Below, in pieces: positions 32,169-41,061 of a stretch of DNA of 64,000 nucleotides; the stretch's first letter is position 1, and each line of letters opens with the position of its first letter. The stretch is from Kribbella sp. VKM Ac-2569 (GTDB lineage Bacteria; Actinomycetota; Actinomycetes; Propionibacteriales; Kribbellaceae): positions 1,206,419-1,270,418 of the forward strand of contig NZ_SGXJ01000003.1 of assembly GCF_004216905.1 (NCBI RefSeq). The letters are read 5' to 3'. The notes below the pieces were generated by a model. It was not told the origin of the DNA, searched no databases, and saw only the letters and a program-made list of their open reading frames with translations. A program made the position numbers and the translations under genes.

Positions 32169-32464
32169 TCGCCCTCCCGCTTCACGAGGTCGGCGTACTC
32201 GGTGTGATCGGTGAGGAAGTCGATGTAGAACGGGCAGAGCGGCTTGACCCGGAGCCCGAGAGCCCGTGCGTCGTCGAGCGACTGGGTCGCGATCCGGCCG
32301 GCCACGCCCTGCCCGCGGAACTCCGGCAGCGTCTCGGCATGCACGAAGCTGATCACACCGGGGTGCAGCCTGTAGTCGACGAATCCCATCAGAGTGCCCT
32401 CGGAGTCGACCGCTTCGTACCGGCTCCGGTCCTTGGCATCCACCACGCTGATCTCGTTCTCCAT
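32165..32464 (-). CDS. GCN5-like N-acetyltransferase (YjdJ type)
   Basis: A 99-aa short GNAT protein of the YjdJ/DUF2081 type (LMGFVDYRLHPGVISFVHAETLPEFRGQGVAGRIATQSL, where RGQGVA is the acetyl-CoA loop; KPLCPFYIDFL close to the end). The ATG at 32464 lies 7 nt after TAGAGT (minus strand, 32472-32477), suggesting a leaderless transcript. It is coupled by ATGA to the YbaK-family gene. Substrate unknown. Confidence 0.88.
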   Translation of the reverse strand: MENEISVVDAKDRSRYEAVDSEGTLMGFVDYRLHPGVISFVHAETLPEFRGQGVAGRIATQSLDDARALGLRVKPLCPFYIDFLTDHTEYADLVKREGE

Positions 32465-32523
32465 GCCCGCCACTCTAACGAGCCCGCGCCGACGTGGACC
32501 GGACGTGCCCTAACGTGCCGCCG

Positions 32524-35304
32524 GTGCACAACTCACTGCCCGGGTTCGTGGAGCTCCCTCCAGCTGCAAGCGGTCCTGACCACTTCCTGACGGTATTGCG
32601 GAACGCGGACTGGTCGGCGTTCGAGCCCTCTCGTGACCTGCCTCCACTGCGCACCGCGCTTGCTGAGCTCCAGCAGGAGTACGGCGTGACGGACGCGCAC
32701 CGGTTCGCGACCGAGCAGATCAGGTCGGCCGGTGCGGTGCTCCGCCACCCCGACGGGCATCTGGTCGAGATCGACGCCTTGGCGCTGAGTCCCTGCGGGC
32801 GTTATCTCGCGGTCGGCTCGTGGTGCGGCGACGACTACGACCGCGGAGGTGTGCTGCAGGTCTGGGAGCTCGACACCGGGCGCTGCGTCAACATGCTGGA
32901 CGGAGTCCCCGGTGGCGTGGGCTGGCCCGGGTACGCACGCAGCATCCAGTGGTCGCCCGACGGGCAGCGGGTCGCGTTGGCGTTCAACACCAACATGGTG
33001 GGGCTGTGGGACCCGTTCGGTGCGGATGGCGAGGAGCCGATCGGCGATGCCTCGGTGACCGACGGCGGTTCGCGGCCGCCGGACTTCGCGTTCGCGCCCG
33101 ACGGAACGCATGCCTACATCGGGATGCGGGCGCCGCACGAGGTGCACGGCTGCATCGCGCCGCTCGCGGCGGGACATTTCTTCTACAACGCGTACGACGA
33201 GCACGGTCCGCAGCCCGCGTGGCTGGCCCAGACCCTGCCGGCACCGGTCAAGGCACGGCTCGGCGACGACGAGCTCTTCTTCGAGCAGGTCTTCTGGTCA
33301 CGGGACGGCTCGCGGATCTATGGCTACAGCCGGCGTAACTGGGCGGCGTCGATCGACGTTCGCAGCGGCCAGGTGGTGTGGCTCGACGGTGCCGACACGC
33401 ACGGCCAGGCCCCGGCCTGGAGCCTCGACGAACGCCTGGTGGCGGTTCACCTGGACGGGCGCCTGCTGATCGCCGACGCCCAAACGGGTGCGCTGGTAGG
33501 CGAGCTCCCCGGACTGCCCGGGGCTTCACTGTCCTGGGGAGCAGGCGGTCGGCTGGCCGTGGTCCTGAACGACCACCACTTCCCTCGCGTGGTTGTGCAC
33601 GACCCGGACGGTCGCAGCCACCACCTGCACGTGGCGCCGAAGGAGGCGGACTGGGAGCTTCCCGACGCAGGAGTCTGGGCATGGTCGCCGGACGGCGAGT
33701 TCGCCGCCTGCCTCACCTCGGCCGATCAGATCGAGATCTGGTCGCCCGGGGCCTATCCCGAGGCCGTGGACATCTTCGACGTACCCGAGGACATCTCCGG
33801 TGTGCTCTGGGGCGGAGACGGCGTGGTCGTCGCGGCCGGCCGGACCAGGCTGCGATTCATCGAGGCCGCTACCGGCGACGTACTCGGCGAGTACCGCTTC
33901 CTGCGCGAGCCGTACGCCTCGCGTCCGCTCGAGCTCGACGGTGACGACATCGGCGCCGACCTCCGGTACGAGGAGCATGGAGACCCCTCGTTCGTCCTCG
34001 ACGACGACACTTGGGCAGCGGCGTTCGCGCCGGGACTGGTGATCGCCCCCGATGACCGGCGCGACGACCTGGACGAGCTGCTCGCCTGGGTTCTCGACCG
34101 GCGGTACTCCTGGCCCACGTGGTGGGGCGAGCTGGACATCGTCCCGGACGCGGAGACCGCGGCCGGACGCCTCGGAGCGCCGTACGACGACTATCTCGAG
34201 CCATTCGTCGGCGCACCCGAACCCGCGCCCGCCGAAACCTGGCCGCCGCCGAACACAGCGACCGTGGACGACCTGTTCCAGCTCGCACTGGACTCGGTCC
34301 GGCCGTTGCGCTCGGGCTGGGATCACCATGTCAGCGAGAGCCTCCGGCACGCGGCCCGGTTGCGCGCGCGGCGCGGTGAAGTGCAGGGCGCGATGGACCT
34401 CCTGGCAGCCGTCCCCACTCCCGCCGAGCGGCTCCGCGGCACGGCCGACGTCGCGTTGATCCTGGCCGCCGCCGGCCGACTCGACGAGGCCCGGGCCGTC
34501 TTCACCCTGACCGACACCGATATCGACGCCGTACTCGACGAGTACAACGTGGCGTTCATCGCGTCGTCGATCGGCGGCGCGTACACCGCGCTCGGCGACG
34601 CAGCCCGGGGCGATGCCTGGTTCGCCCGCGCCCGGGCCGCGATCGAGCCCGAGACCAATCCGGGTCAGCATCGCCTGGCCGTTGCCTGGGCGCTGGTCGA
34701 ATGCGGGCGCGTCGACGAGGCCCGCGCCGTCTGGCAGGGCGCAACCACCACGCCGTCGACGTTCTACACCACGCCCTTCCTGGCGTACCTGGTGCGAACG
34801 GGACGAGACGACCTCGCCCGGGAGCTGTTCACACTCAAGAGCACGTCGGGGATGGACTACGTCTCCTACTCCGAGGACGGTACGCAGGAATACCTCGGGC
34901 ACCTCGAGGAGGGCTGGTTCGACGGCTGGGAAGGCGTGCAGGTGCTCGCGGGCCTGGGGCGTCCGGACCTGGTTCGTGACTGGGCGCGGGTCTTCGGCGA
35001 CGGATACGCGTACGACGACGTACTCGAAAGGGCCGAAGTCACCGCGCGCGACCGAGGTCCCCGGCCGGCACCGGCCGAGATCTCCGGGCTGGTGGACGAG
35101 TACGGCACACTGCTGAAGACTCCGCGCGCCCGGCGTGAGCACCCGACTCAGCTGCTCGTCCTGCAGGCCGCCGCATGCCGTCACCTCGGCGCGGTTCTGA
35201 ACTTGATCCCGACGCTGCCGGACGACGACTTCAACGGTCAGCCCGGATCCGCCTTCCGTGCCCTCTGGATCGCAGCGACGGGCGTCGACGTCGAACCCTG
35301 GTGA
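32524..35304 (+). CDS. Large WD40-like propeller plus TPR-like repeat protein, unknown function
   Basis: A 926-aa protein I do not recognise. Residues about 80-480 look like a beta-propeller: repeated strands such as ALALSPCGRYLAVGSW, IQWSPDGQRVALAF, FAFAPDGTHAYIG, VFWSRDGSRIYGY and WAWSPDGEFAACL, each ending near a W/G-rich turn. Residues about 600-880 are helical, with TPR-like LRHAARLRARRGEVQGAMDLL, ALILAAAGRLDEARAVF and ALVECGRVDEARAVW. There is no signal peptide or membrane helix, so it is cytosolic. The GTG at 32524 is 7 nt after TAACGT (leaderless layout); in-frame GTGs at 32494 and 32515 are alternatives. It could be a scaffold or bookkeeping protein; partner unknown. Confidence 0.8.
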   Translation: MHNSLPGFVELPPAASGPDHFLTVLRNADWSAFEPSRDLPPLRTALAELQQEYGVTDAHRFATEQIRSAGAVLRHPDGHLVEIDALALSPCGRYLAVGSWCGDDYDRGGVLQVWELDTGRCVNMLDGVPGGVGWPGYARSIQWSPDGQRVALAFNTNMVGLWDPFGADGEEPIGDASVTDGGSRPPDFAFAPDGTHAYIGMRAPHEVHGCIAPLAAGHFFYNAYDEHGPQPAWLAQTLPAPVKARLGDDELFFEQVFWSRDGSRIYGYSRRNWAASIDVRSGQVVWLDGADTHGQAPAWSLDERLVAVHLDGRLLIADAQTGALVGELPGLPGASLSWGAGGRLAVVLNDHHFPRVVVHDPDGRSHHLHVAPKEADWELPDAGVWAWSPDGEFAACLTSADQIEIWSPGAYPEAVDIFDVPEDISGVLWGGDGVVVAAGRTRLRFIEAATGDVLGEYRFLREPYASRPLELDGDDIGADLRYEEHGDPSFVLDDDTWAAAFAPGLVIAPDDRRDDLDELLAWVLDRRYSWPTWWGELDIVPDAETAAGRLGAPYDDYLEPFVGAPEPAPAETWPPPNTATVDDLFQLALDSVRPLRSGWDHHVSESLRHAARLRARRGEVQGAMDLLAAVPTPAERLRGTADVALILAAAGRLDEARAVFTLTDTDIDAVLDEYNVAFIASSIGGAYTALGDAARGDAWFARARAAIEPETNPGQHRLAVAWALVECGRVDEARAVWQGATTTPSTFYTTPFLAYLVRTGRDDLARELFTLKSTSGMDYVSYSEDGTQEYLGHLEEGWFDGWEGVQVLAGLGRPDLVRDWARVFGDGYAYDDVLERAEVTARDRGPRPAPAEISGLVDEYGTLLKTPRARREHPTQLLVLQAAACRHLGAVLNLIPTLPDDDFNGQPGSAFRALWIAATGVDVEPW

Positions 35305-35361
35305 CTGGACACGCGGTGGCATCACCCGCTGGAATGGGTGCGTGGCTGGGCGTGGGTCAGG

Positions 35362-36240
35362 TTGAGTGAGCAGACGACGGTGAGCGGCGGCGAAGGCGGT
35401 CCGACCGCTCTTCGGATCATGCTCGGTGGGCAGTTGCGGCGGATGCGTGAATCCGCCGGGATCAGTCGCGCCGACGCGGGCTGGCAGATCCGGGCGTCGG
35501 AGTCGAAGGTCAGCCGGATGGAGCTCGGCCGGGTCGGGTTCAAGGAACGCGACGTCAGCGATCTGCTCGAGCTGTACGGGATGGCCGACGAGGACGAGCG
35601 CTTCCGGTTGATGGAACTGTCCCGGGCCGCGAACAACCCGGGCTGGTGGTCCCGGTACGGCGACGTGATGCCGAGCTGGTTCGCGAACTACGTCGGGCTC
35701 GAGGTCGCCGCGACGCTGATCCGGACGTACGAGGTGATGTTCGTCCCGGGTCTGTTGCAGACCGAGGAGTACGCGCGGGCCGTCGTACAGATGGGCAAGT
35801 CGTTCCTGCCGCATCAGGAGGTCGACCAGCGGGTGGAGCTGCGGGTGGCCCGGCAGCAGATCCTGACCCGGCCGAACCCGGCCCGGTTGTGGGTCGTCAT
35901 CGACGAGTCGGTGCTGCACCGGCCGGTCGGCGGCGAGGACGTGATGCGGGCGCAGATCGAGCACCTGCTCAAGTGGTCCCAGCAGCCGAACATCACGTTG
36001 CAGGTAATGCCGTTCAGCAGCGTCGGCTACCCCGGCGCCGGCGGCGCGTTCAGCCTGCTGCGGTTCCCCGACGGCGACCTGCCGGACATCGTCTACATCG
36101 AGCACGCGGCGAGCGCGGTCTACCTGGACAAGCTCGAAGAGGTCGACGAGTACGTCGCGATCATGGAAGGGCTGACCATCTCCGCAGCCCCGGTGTCCGC
36201 CACCGAGGGCCTCCTGGAAGAGGCCCTCGCGCGGATGTGA
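35362..36240 (+). CDS. XRE-family regulator with DUF5753 domain
   Basis: A 292-aa helix-turn-helix regulator of the type abundant in actinomycetes. The HTH lies at about residues 20-75 (LRRMRESAGISRADAGWQIRASESKVSRMELGRVGFKERDV). The DUF5753 domain follows at about 90-280 (GLEVAATLIRTYEVMFVPGLLQTEEYARAVV, IDESVLHRPVGG). Such genes often neighbour a small DUF397 gene; none is seen here. The start is a TTG at 35362, matching the usual SEQTT-like N-terminus; an upstream GTG at 35338 is possible. It is 57 nt downstream of the propeller gene. Confidence 0.88.
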   Translation: MSEQTTVSGGEGGPTALRIMLGGQLRRMRESAGISRADAGWQIRASESKVSRMELGRVGFKERDVSDLLELYGMADEDERFRLMELSRAANNPGWWSRYGDVMPSWFANYVGLEVAATLIRTYEVMFVPGLLQTEEYARAVVQMGKSFLPHQEVDQRVELRVARQQILTRPNPARLWVVIDESVLHRPVGGEDVMRAQIEHLLKWSQQPNITLQVMPFSSVGYPGAGGAFSLLRFPDGDLPDIVYIEHAASAVYLDKLEEVDEYVAIMEGLTISAAPVSATEGLLEEALARM

Positions 36241-36241
36241 A

Positions 36242-36673
36242 TCAGGCGACCTTGAGGTCGACCTTGATGTTGCCGCGGGTGGCGTTGGAGTACGGGCAGA
36301 CCTGGTGCGCCTTGGCGACGAGGTCCTCGGCGACCGGACCGTCCAGGCCGGGCAGGCTGACGACCAGCGCGACCTCGAGGCCGTAGCCGGCGCCGCCGTT
36401 GATCGGGCCGATGCCGACCTCGGCGGTGACGGTCGAGCCGTCGACGTCCAGACGGGACTTGCGCGCGACGACCTTCAGCGCACTGTGGAAGCAGGCCGCG
36501 TAGCCGGCCGCGAACAGCTGCTCCGGGTTGGTTCCGTTGCCGGAGCCACCCATCTCGGCCGGCGGCACGACCAGGACGTCGAGCTTGCCGTCGTCGGTGG
36601 CGACCTTGCCGTCGCGGCCGCCGTTCGCGGTGGCGCGGGCGGTGTACAGAACCTTCTCAACAGCGATGGTCAT
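36242..36673 (-). CDS. ohr: Organic hydroperoxide resistance protein
   Basis: A 143-aa Ohr/OsmC-fold thiol peroxidase that reduces organic hydroperoxides. Both catalytic cysteines are present: Cys61 in AACFHSAL (peroxidatic) and Cys126 in HQVCPYSNATRGN (resolving). The start is the ATG at 36673, with GGAG 9 nt before it; another ATG 15 nt upstream lacks a site. It is 22 nt behind the quinone reductase gene, so the two may be cotranscribed as an oxidative-stress pair. No OhrR-type regulator is adjacent. Confidence 0.93.
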   Translation of the reverse strand: MTIAVEKVLYTARATANGGRDGKVATDDGKLDVLVVPPAEMGGSGNGTNPEQLFAAGYAACFHSALKVVARKSRLDVDGSTVTAEVGIGPINGGAGYGLEVALVVSLPGLDGPVAEDLVAKAHQVCPYSNATRGNIKVDLKVA

Positions 36674-36695
36674 ATCTGGTTTCTCCATATCCGAT

Positions 36696-37649
36696 TCAGC
36701 GAGTGGGGTCGAGCAGGAGCTTGCCGACGGTCCGGCGAGCTCGCATGTCTTCGTGGGCGGAGGCGACGTCGGACAGCGCGTACTCGCCGCCGACGATCGG
36801 GCGGAGCTGGCCGCCCGCGGTCAGGTCGAACAGCTCGGTCAGCGGACCGCCGAGCAACTGCGGGTTCGCGAAGCAGTCGGCCAGCCAGAAACCGGCGATG
36901 GTCTTCGAACCCTTCATCAACCGGCTCGAGTCGATCGGCGCAGCCGACTGCCGGGAAGCGGCACCGAACGTGACCAGGCGACCGAAGCGGCCCAGTGCGG
37001 CGAACGACTCGTCGAAGGTCTGACCGCCGACCATCTCGAGCACGATGTCGACGGGCTTGCCGCCGTTCGCCTCGAGGATGCGGTCCTTCAGGCCTTCCGG
37101 CGTACCGTCGATGGCGGCGTCTGCGCCCAGCTCGAGGACCTGCTTGCGCTTCTCCTCGGTGGAGGCGGTCGCGATGACGCGGCCCGCGCCCCAGAGCTTG
37201 GCGAGCTGAACGGCGAGCGAACCGACCCCGCCGGCACCGGCGTGCACCAGGACGGTCTCCCCCGGCTGCAGGTGCGTCGACGTCTTGAGCAGGTGCCACG
37301 CAGTGGTGCCCTGCAGAACAAGAGCGAGCGCCTGGCCGTCGGTGACAGCTTCCGGAACGTCCCAGGCGTACGGCGCGTGCGCCACGGTCTGCTCGGCGTA
37401 CCCACCGGAACCCACCAGCGCGACCACGCGGCGGCCGTCCTCGGTGTGCCCGACGACCTCACCGCCGGGGATCAGCGGGAGCTCGGTCTTGGAGAGGTAG
37501 CTGTTCTCGACCTGGTGGGTGTCGGCGTAGTTGATCCCCGCGCGGTCGACCTTGATCAGGACCTGCCCGTCGCCGGCGACCGGCGTCGGGACATCGCTGA
37601 TCTTCAGGACCTCGGGTCCGCCGAATTCGGTGATCTGAATGGCTCGCAT
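36696..37649 (-). CDS. NADPH:quinone reductase-like medium-chain dehydrogenase
   Basis: A 317-aa zinc-independent medium-chain dehydrogenase/reductase of the quinone oxidoreductase type. ITEFGGPEVLKISDVPTP, NYADTHQVENSY, GTTAWHLL and the NADPH-binding VLVHAGAGGVGSLAVQLAK are characteristic. The ATG at 37649 is 7 nt after TATAGT (minus strand, 37657-37662), so the transcript is probably leaderless. It is divergent from a TetR regulator across a 52-nt gap with a small dyad, which suggests that it is a target of that regulator. Confidence 0.92.
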   Translation of the reverse strand: MRAIQITEFGGPEVLKISDVPTPVAGDGQVLIKVDRAGINYADTHQVENSYLSKTELPLIPGGEVVGHTEDGRRVVALVGSGGYAEQTVAHAPYAWDVPEAVTDGQALALVLQGTTAWHLLKTSTHLQPGETVLVHAGAGGVGSLAVQLAKLWGAGRVIATASTEEKRKQVLELGADAAIDGTPEGLKDRILEANGGKPVDIVLEMVGGQTFDESFAALGRFGRLVTFGAASRQSAAPIDSSRLMKGSKTIAGFWLADCFANPQLLGGPLTELFDLTAGGQLRPIVGGEYALSDVASAHEDMRARRTVGKLLLDPTR

Positions 37650-37653
37650 ACAC

Positions 37654-37671
37654 CGTACTATACACTGTACG
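37654..37671. promoter_or_regulatory. Probable TetR operator
   Basis: CGTAC (37654-37658) and GTACG (37667-37671) form a short dyad that encloses the -10 element TATAGT of the quinone reductase gene. The same stretch reads as an imperfect direct repeat (ACACCGTAC, ACACTGTAC). It lies between the divergent quinone reductase and TetR genes. Confidence 0.5.
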
Positions 37672-37701
37672 TTAGGAGCATCGAAGGGAGATGGGTCACA
37701 C

Positions 37702-38352
37702 ATGGCGCGAACGCCGCGGAACACCCTGAGCGCCGACCTGATCGTGCGGACCGCGCTCGAGTTGATGGAGGCGAAGGGCACCGACGCGTTCAGCCTGCGC
37801 GGGGTCGCCGGCGAGCTCGGCGTCGGCCCGATGGCGCTCTACACGTACTTCCGGAACAAGGACGATCTGTACGACGCCGTACGCGACCACCTGATGGCGC
37901 TACTCCCCGCCGTACCTTCAGACGCGCCCTGGCCGGATCAGGTGCGGACGGTCTGCCGGTCGCTGCGGCTGCTGATGCTCCAGCACCCTTGCCTTGCGCA
38001 ACTACTCGCCGGACGGCCGCTGAGCGGGCACGAGACGGCGCGGGTCGCCGAGGGTCTGCTCGGCGTACTGCGGGCCGCCGGGTTCGACGCGGAGACGGCC
38101 GCGCGGACGCACACGACCCTGTTCACGTACGTACTCGGCTCGACGTCGTGGGAGATCCAGATGGCGGCCGAACGCCGCGACCCCGAGGCGTGGCGCCGGC
38201 TGCGCACGTCGATGGAGTCACTGTCGGCGCGGGACTTCCCGTCGGTCGTCGAACTGGCGCCGGAACTGGCCCGGACGACAGGCGGCGACGAACAGTTCGA
38301 CTACGGGTTGAACCTGCTGCTGGCCGGACTACAGGTCAGAACACCATCGTGA
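37702..38352 (+). CDS. TetR/AcrR-family regulator
   Basis: A 216-aa repressor. The DNA-binding domain is at about residues 8-55 (LSADLIVRTALELMEAKGTDAFSLRGVAGELGVGPMALYTYFRNKDDLYDAV), and the C-terminal domain resembles TetR class-C ligand domains. The ATG at 37702 has AAGGGAG upstream. It probably represses itself and the divergent quinone reductase; the ligand is unknown. Its last 17 nt overlap the end of the convergent TauE-family gene. Confidence 0.9.
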   Translation: MARTPRNTLSADLIVRTALELMEAKGTDAFSLRGVAGELGVGPMALYTYFRNKDDLYDAVRDHLMALLPAVPSDAPWPDQVRTVCRSLRLLMLQHPCLAQLLAGRPLSGHETARVAEGLLGVLRAAGFDAETAARTHTTLFTYVLGSTSWEIQMAAERRDPEAWRRLRTSMESLSARDFPSVVELAPELARTTGGDEQFDYGLNLLLAGLQVRTPS

Positions 38353-39082
38353 CGATGGCGAGAATGCCGATGCAGACGATCAGCGCGCGGAGTGCGATCG
38401 GCGGGAGCTTCCGGCCGTAGCGGGCGCCGATGAAGCCGCCGATCGTCGAACCGACCGCGATCAGACCGGCCGCGAGCCAGTCGATGTCGTGCACGAGGAT
38501 GAACAGGATCGCGGAGGCGGTGTTCACGACCGTGGCGAGGACGTTCTTCAGGCCGTTCATCCGCTGCAGGTTCGAGTCCAGGCCGAGGCCGAGAATCGCC
38601 ATCAGCAGCACGCCTTGCGCGGCACCGAAGTACCCGCCGTACACACCGGTCGCGAAGACGGCCGGGATCACCCACCAGGCGCCACGGTGCTGATGGGACG
38701 GGACGCTGATCCACTTCGACAGCCACGGCTGGAAGGCGACCAGCAGACAGCCGAGCAGGATCAGGACCGGTACGACGGCGTGGAACGCGGAGTCGGGCAG
38801 CGTGAGCAGCAGCACTCCCCCGACGATGCCGCCGGCAAGTGACGCCGGCACCAGGCGGACCAACCGGCCGCGCTGCCCTTCGAGCTCGCGACGGTAGCCG
38901 ATCGCGCCGGCCGCCGTACCGGGTGCCAGACCGACCGTGTTGCTGACGTTCGCCAGCACCGGAGGGATGCCGACGGCAAGCAACGCGGGGAAGGTGAGCA
39001 GCGTGCCCGACCCCACCACGGCGTTGATCGTTCCCGCGCCCATCCCCGCCAGCAGGACGAACACCGCCTCGAACCATGTCAT
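38336..39082 (-). CDS. TauE/SafE-family membrane transporter
   Basis: A 248-aa protein with about eight membrane segments of the sulfite/organosulfonate exporter family. AGMGAGTINAVVGSGTLLTFPALLAVGIPPVLANVSNTVGL is the N-terminal half-repeat signature and AVFATGVYGGYFGAAQGVLLMAILGLG the second. It probably exports an organic or sulfur anion, substrate unknown. The start is the ATG at 39082. It is a single-gene unit followed by overlap with tetR. Confidence 0.9.
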   Translation of the reverse strand: MTWFEAVFVLLAGMGAGTINAVVGSGTLLTFPALLAVGIPPVLANVSNTVGLAPGTAAGAIGYRRELEGQRGRLVRLVPASLAGGIVGGVLLLTLPDSAFHAVVPVLILLGCLLVAFQPWLSKWISVPSHQHRGAWWVIPAVFATGVYGGYFGAAQGVLLMAILGLGLDSNLQRMNGLKNVLATVVNTASAILFILVHDIDWLAAGLIAVGSTIGGFIGARYGRKLPPIALRALIVCIGILAIVTMVF

Positions 39083-39144
39083 CGCTGAAGAACTCTACGC
39101 ACCTGACCAGGCCCTCGCAGATCTGTCCGACGATTGAACACGCA

Positions 39145-39176
39145 AGAGCCCTCCCGAAACAGTCCGGGAGGGCTCT
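39145..39176 (-). terminator. Terminator after band-7/NfeD genes
   Basis: AGAGCCCTCCCG (39145-39156) and CGGGAGGGCTCT (39165-39176) are perfect 12-bp arms with an 8-nt loop, about 10 nt past the band-7 gene stop. The T run after the stem is weak. It also separates that gene from the TauE-family gene. Confidence 0.75.
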
Positions 39177-39186
39177 CGTGCAGTTG

Positions 39187-40332
39187 TCAGCGCTGCGGCG
39201 GTTCCTGCGCCGGCGGCTCCTGGGACGGGGCCGGCGGCGGCATCGACGGGGTGCTCGGCGCGGCCTGGCTGCGGCTGCTCACGGCCGCGGACTCGGCGGC
39301 GGCGATCGCTTCGCGGACCGCGTTGTCGGCCTCGGCCACTGCAGCCGGTGCGGCGCTGTCGATCTCCGGCACCTGGCCGTTGTCGAGCTGCGGCGCCTCC
39401 CAGTTGCCCTCGGCCTGCTGCGCGATACCGGCCACCTGGCCGACCGCACTGCCGAGACCCTTGAGCGCGTCGCCGATCTCGCTGGGCACGATCCACAGCT
39501 TGTTCGCGTCGCCCTGGGCGATCGACGGCAGCATCTGCAGGTACTGGTACGCGAGCAGACCCTGGTCCGGCTTGCCGGCGTGGATCGCGTTGAAGACCGT
39601 GGTGATGGCCTGCGCCTCACCCTGCGCCTTCAGGATCCGGGCCTGCCGCTCGGCCTCCGCGCGGAGGATGCGGGACTGCTTGTCACCTTCGGCGGTGAGG
39701 ATCGCGGACTGCTTCTGGCCCTCGGCGGACAGAACGGCCGACTGCCGCATACCTTCCGCGGTGAGGATCGCGGCGCGCTTGTCACGGTCGGCGCGCATCT
39801 GCTTCTCCATCGAGTCCTGGATCGACGGCGGCGGGTCGATCGAGCGCAGCTCGACGCGGTTGACGCGGATACCCCACTTGCCGGTCGCCTCGTCCAGCAC
39901 GTACCGGAGCTTCTCGTTGATCTCCTCACGCGAGGTCAGGGTCTGCTCCAGGTCCATGCCGCCGATGATGTTCCGCAGCGTGGTCATGGTGAGCTGCTCG
40001 ATGGCCTGGATGTAGTTGGAGATCTCGTACGTCGCGCGCACCGGGTCGTTCACCTGGAAGTAGATGACGGAGTCGATCGACACCATCAGGTTGTCCTCGG
40101 TGATGACGCCCTGCGGCGGGAACGCGACCACCTGCTCGCGCATGTCGATGGTGTAGCGGACCTTGTCGACGAACGGGGTCAGCAGGTTCAGGCCCGGCTG
40201 CAAGCCGGTCTTGAACTTACCGAACCGTTCGACGATGCCGACGGTCTGCTGCTGCACCACCCGGACGGACTTGATGAGTGTGACGATCACCAACAAGGCA
40301 ACCAATGCCAGCACTACGAGGAACGCGGTCAC
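39187..40332 (-). CDS. SPFH/band-7 domain protein (stomatin-like)
   Basis: A 381-aa membrane-anchored flotillin/stomatin-like protein. One N-terminal helix (about residues 2-20) is followed by the SPFH domain (about 25-200: VGIVERFGKFKTGLQPGLNLLTPFVDKV, ISNYIQAIEQLTMTTLRNIIG). A series of about 10-residue repeats follows (ILTAEGMRQS, VLSAEGQKQS, ILTAEGDKQS, ILRAEAERQA), predicted as a coiled coil. The C-terminus is Pro/Ser/Gln-rich. The GTG at 40332 is chosen because GGAGGG lies 5 nt before it. With the NfeD gene upstream it forms the usual membrane-organising pair. Confidence 0.92.
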   Translation of the reverse strand: MTAFLVVLALVALLVIVTLIKSVRVVQQQTVGIVERFGKFKTGLQPGLNLLTPFVDKVRYTIDMREQVVAFPPQGVITEDNLMVSIDSVIYFQVNDPVRATYEISNYIQAIEQLTMTTLRNIIGGMDLEQTLTSREEINEKLRYVLDEATGKWGIRVNRVELRSIDPPPSIQDSMEKQMRADRDKRAAILTAEGMRQSAVLSAEGQKQSAILTAEGDKQSRILRAEAERQARILKAQGEAQAITTVFNAIHAGKPDQGLLAYQYLQMLPSIAQGDANKLWIVPSEIGDALKGLGSAVGQVAGIAQQAEGNWEAPQLDNGQVPEIDSAAPAAVAEADNAVREAIAAAESAAVSSRSQAAPSTPSMPPPAPSQEPPAQEPPQR

Positions 40333-40472
40333 TCGACCCTCCACTCGACAGAACGCTCAGGACGGACAGTCTTTCGTATTGACGGGCCATCCGGCGTACC
40401 GGTTCCCGGCGCGTCGGCTACGTGCTGCCGCCTTGTCTCCGACAGTACTGCGGAGACAGGACCAACCAACGG

Positions 40473-40991
40473 TCAGGTCTGGGGCGGATCGTTGGGTTTC
40501 GGGGGCTCGGTGTTGCCGAGCTGGTGGTGCAGCGGGTCGCTGACCGGGTACACGACCGCGGTCGCGCCGTCGATCGACATCACCTCGACGCGCGTCCCCG
40601 GGGCGATCGTCGACACCTCGTCGTACGGGCGGGCCGTCCAGAGCTCGCCGCCGAGCCGGATCGAGCCGCCGCCGTCCGGATGGATCTCCTTGACCACGAG
40701 GCCGGACTTGCCGATCACATGGGCCGAGCCGGTCTTCAGCTCCTGGCCGTGATGGATCTTCCGGACGATCATCGGCCGGATCGCGGCGAGCATCGCGGCC
40801 GCGGTGATCAACCCGACGACGATCTGCAGCCACAGCAGCCCCGGGAAGATCGCCGCGACGCCGGCTGCGGTGAGCGCGCCGGCGGCCAGCATCAGCAAGG
40901 TGAAGTCCAGCGAGGCCAGTTCAGCCAGGCCGAGGACGGCAGCGATCGTCAGCCACGCCGCCCACATGTTGTCCCGCAGCCAATCCATCAT
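40473..40991 (-). CDS. NfeD-family membrane protein
   Basis: A 172-aa NfeD-type protein. The N-terminal helices (about 12-30, 35-50 and 53-70) precede a soluble OB-fold domain (about 85-150: GKSGLVVKEIHPDGGGSIRLGGELWTARPYDEVSTIAPGTRVEV), which in characterised NfeD proteins interacts with SPFH partners. The ATG at 40991 is 6 nt after TAGGCT (minus strand), which suggests a leaderless start. It is followed after 140 nt by the SPFH gene, its probable partner. Confidence 0.9.
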   Translation of the reverse strand: MMDWLRDNMWAAWLTIAAVLGLAELASLDFTLLMLAAGALTAAGVAAIFPGLLWLQIVVGLITAAAMLAAIRPMIVRKIHHGQELKTGSAHVIGKSGLVVKEIHPDGGGSIRLGGELWTARPYDEVSTIAPGTRVEVMSIDGATAVVYPVSDPLHHQLGNTEPPKPNDPPQT

Positions 40992-41061
40992 TTCCCAAGC
41001 CTATCCACGTCGGGGGCTTCAAGTAGATGTTGGACGCGTCTCGCGGCCTGCGGGATCCGGG

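Noticed and set aside
28992..32207. A 1071-codon open frame on the + strand
   Set aside because: It runs antisense through cobQ and the MFS gene, is extremely rich in Arg/Asp/His/Gln and matches no domain. Long empty frames opposite real genes are expected at this GC content.
33526..36105. An 859-codon open frame on the - strand
   Set aside because: Antisense to the propeller/TPR gene and the DUF5753 regulator; composition is that of a high-GC shadow frame.
39600..39800. CRISPR-like or tandem DNA repeat
   Set aside because: The periodicity is a coding repeat of about 10 residues (xILTAEGxxQS) in the band-7 coiled coil, not a spacer-repeat array.
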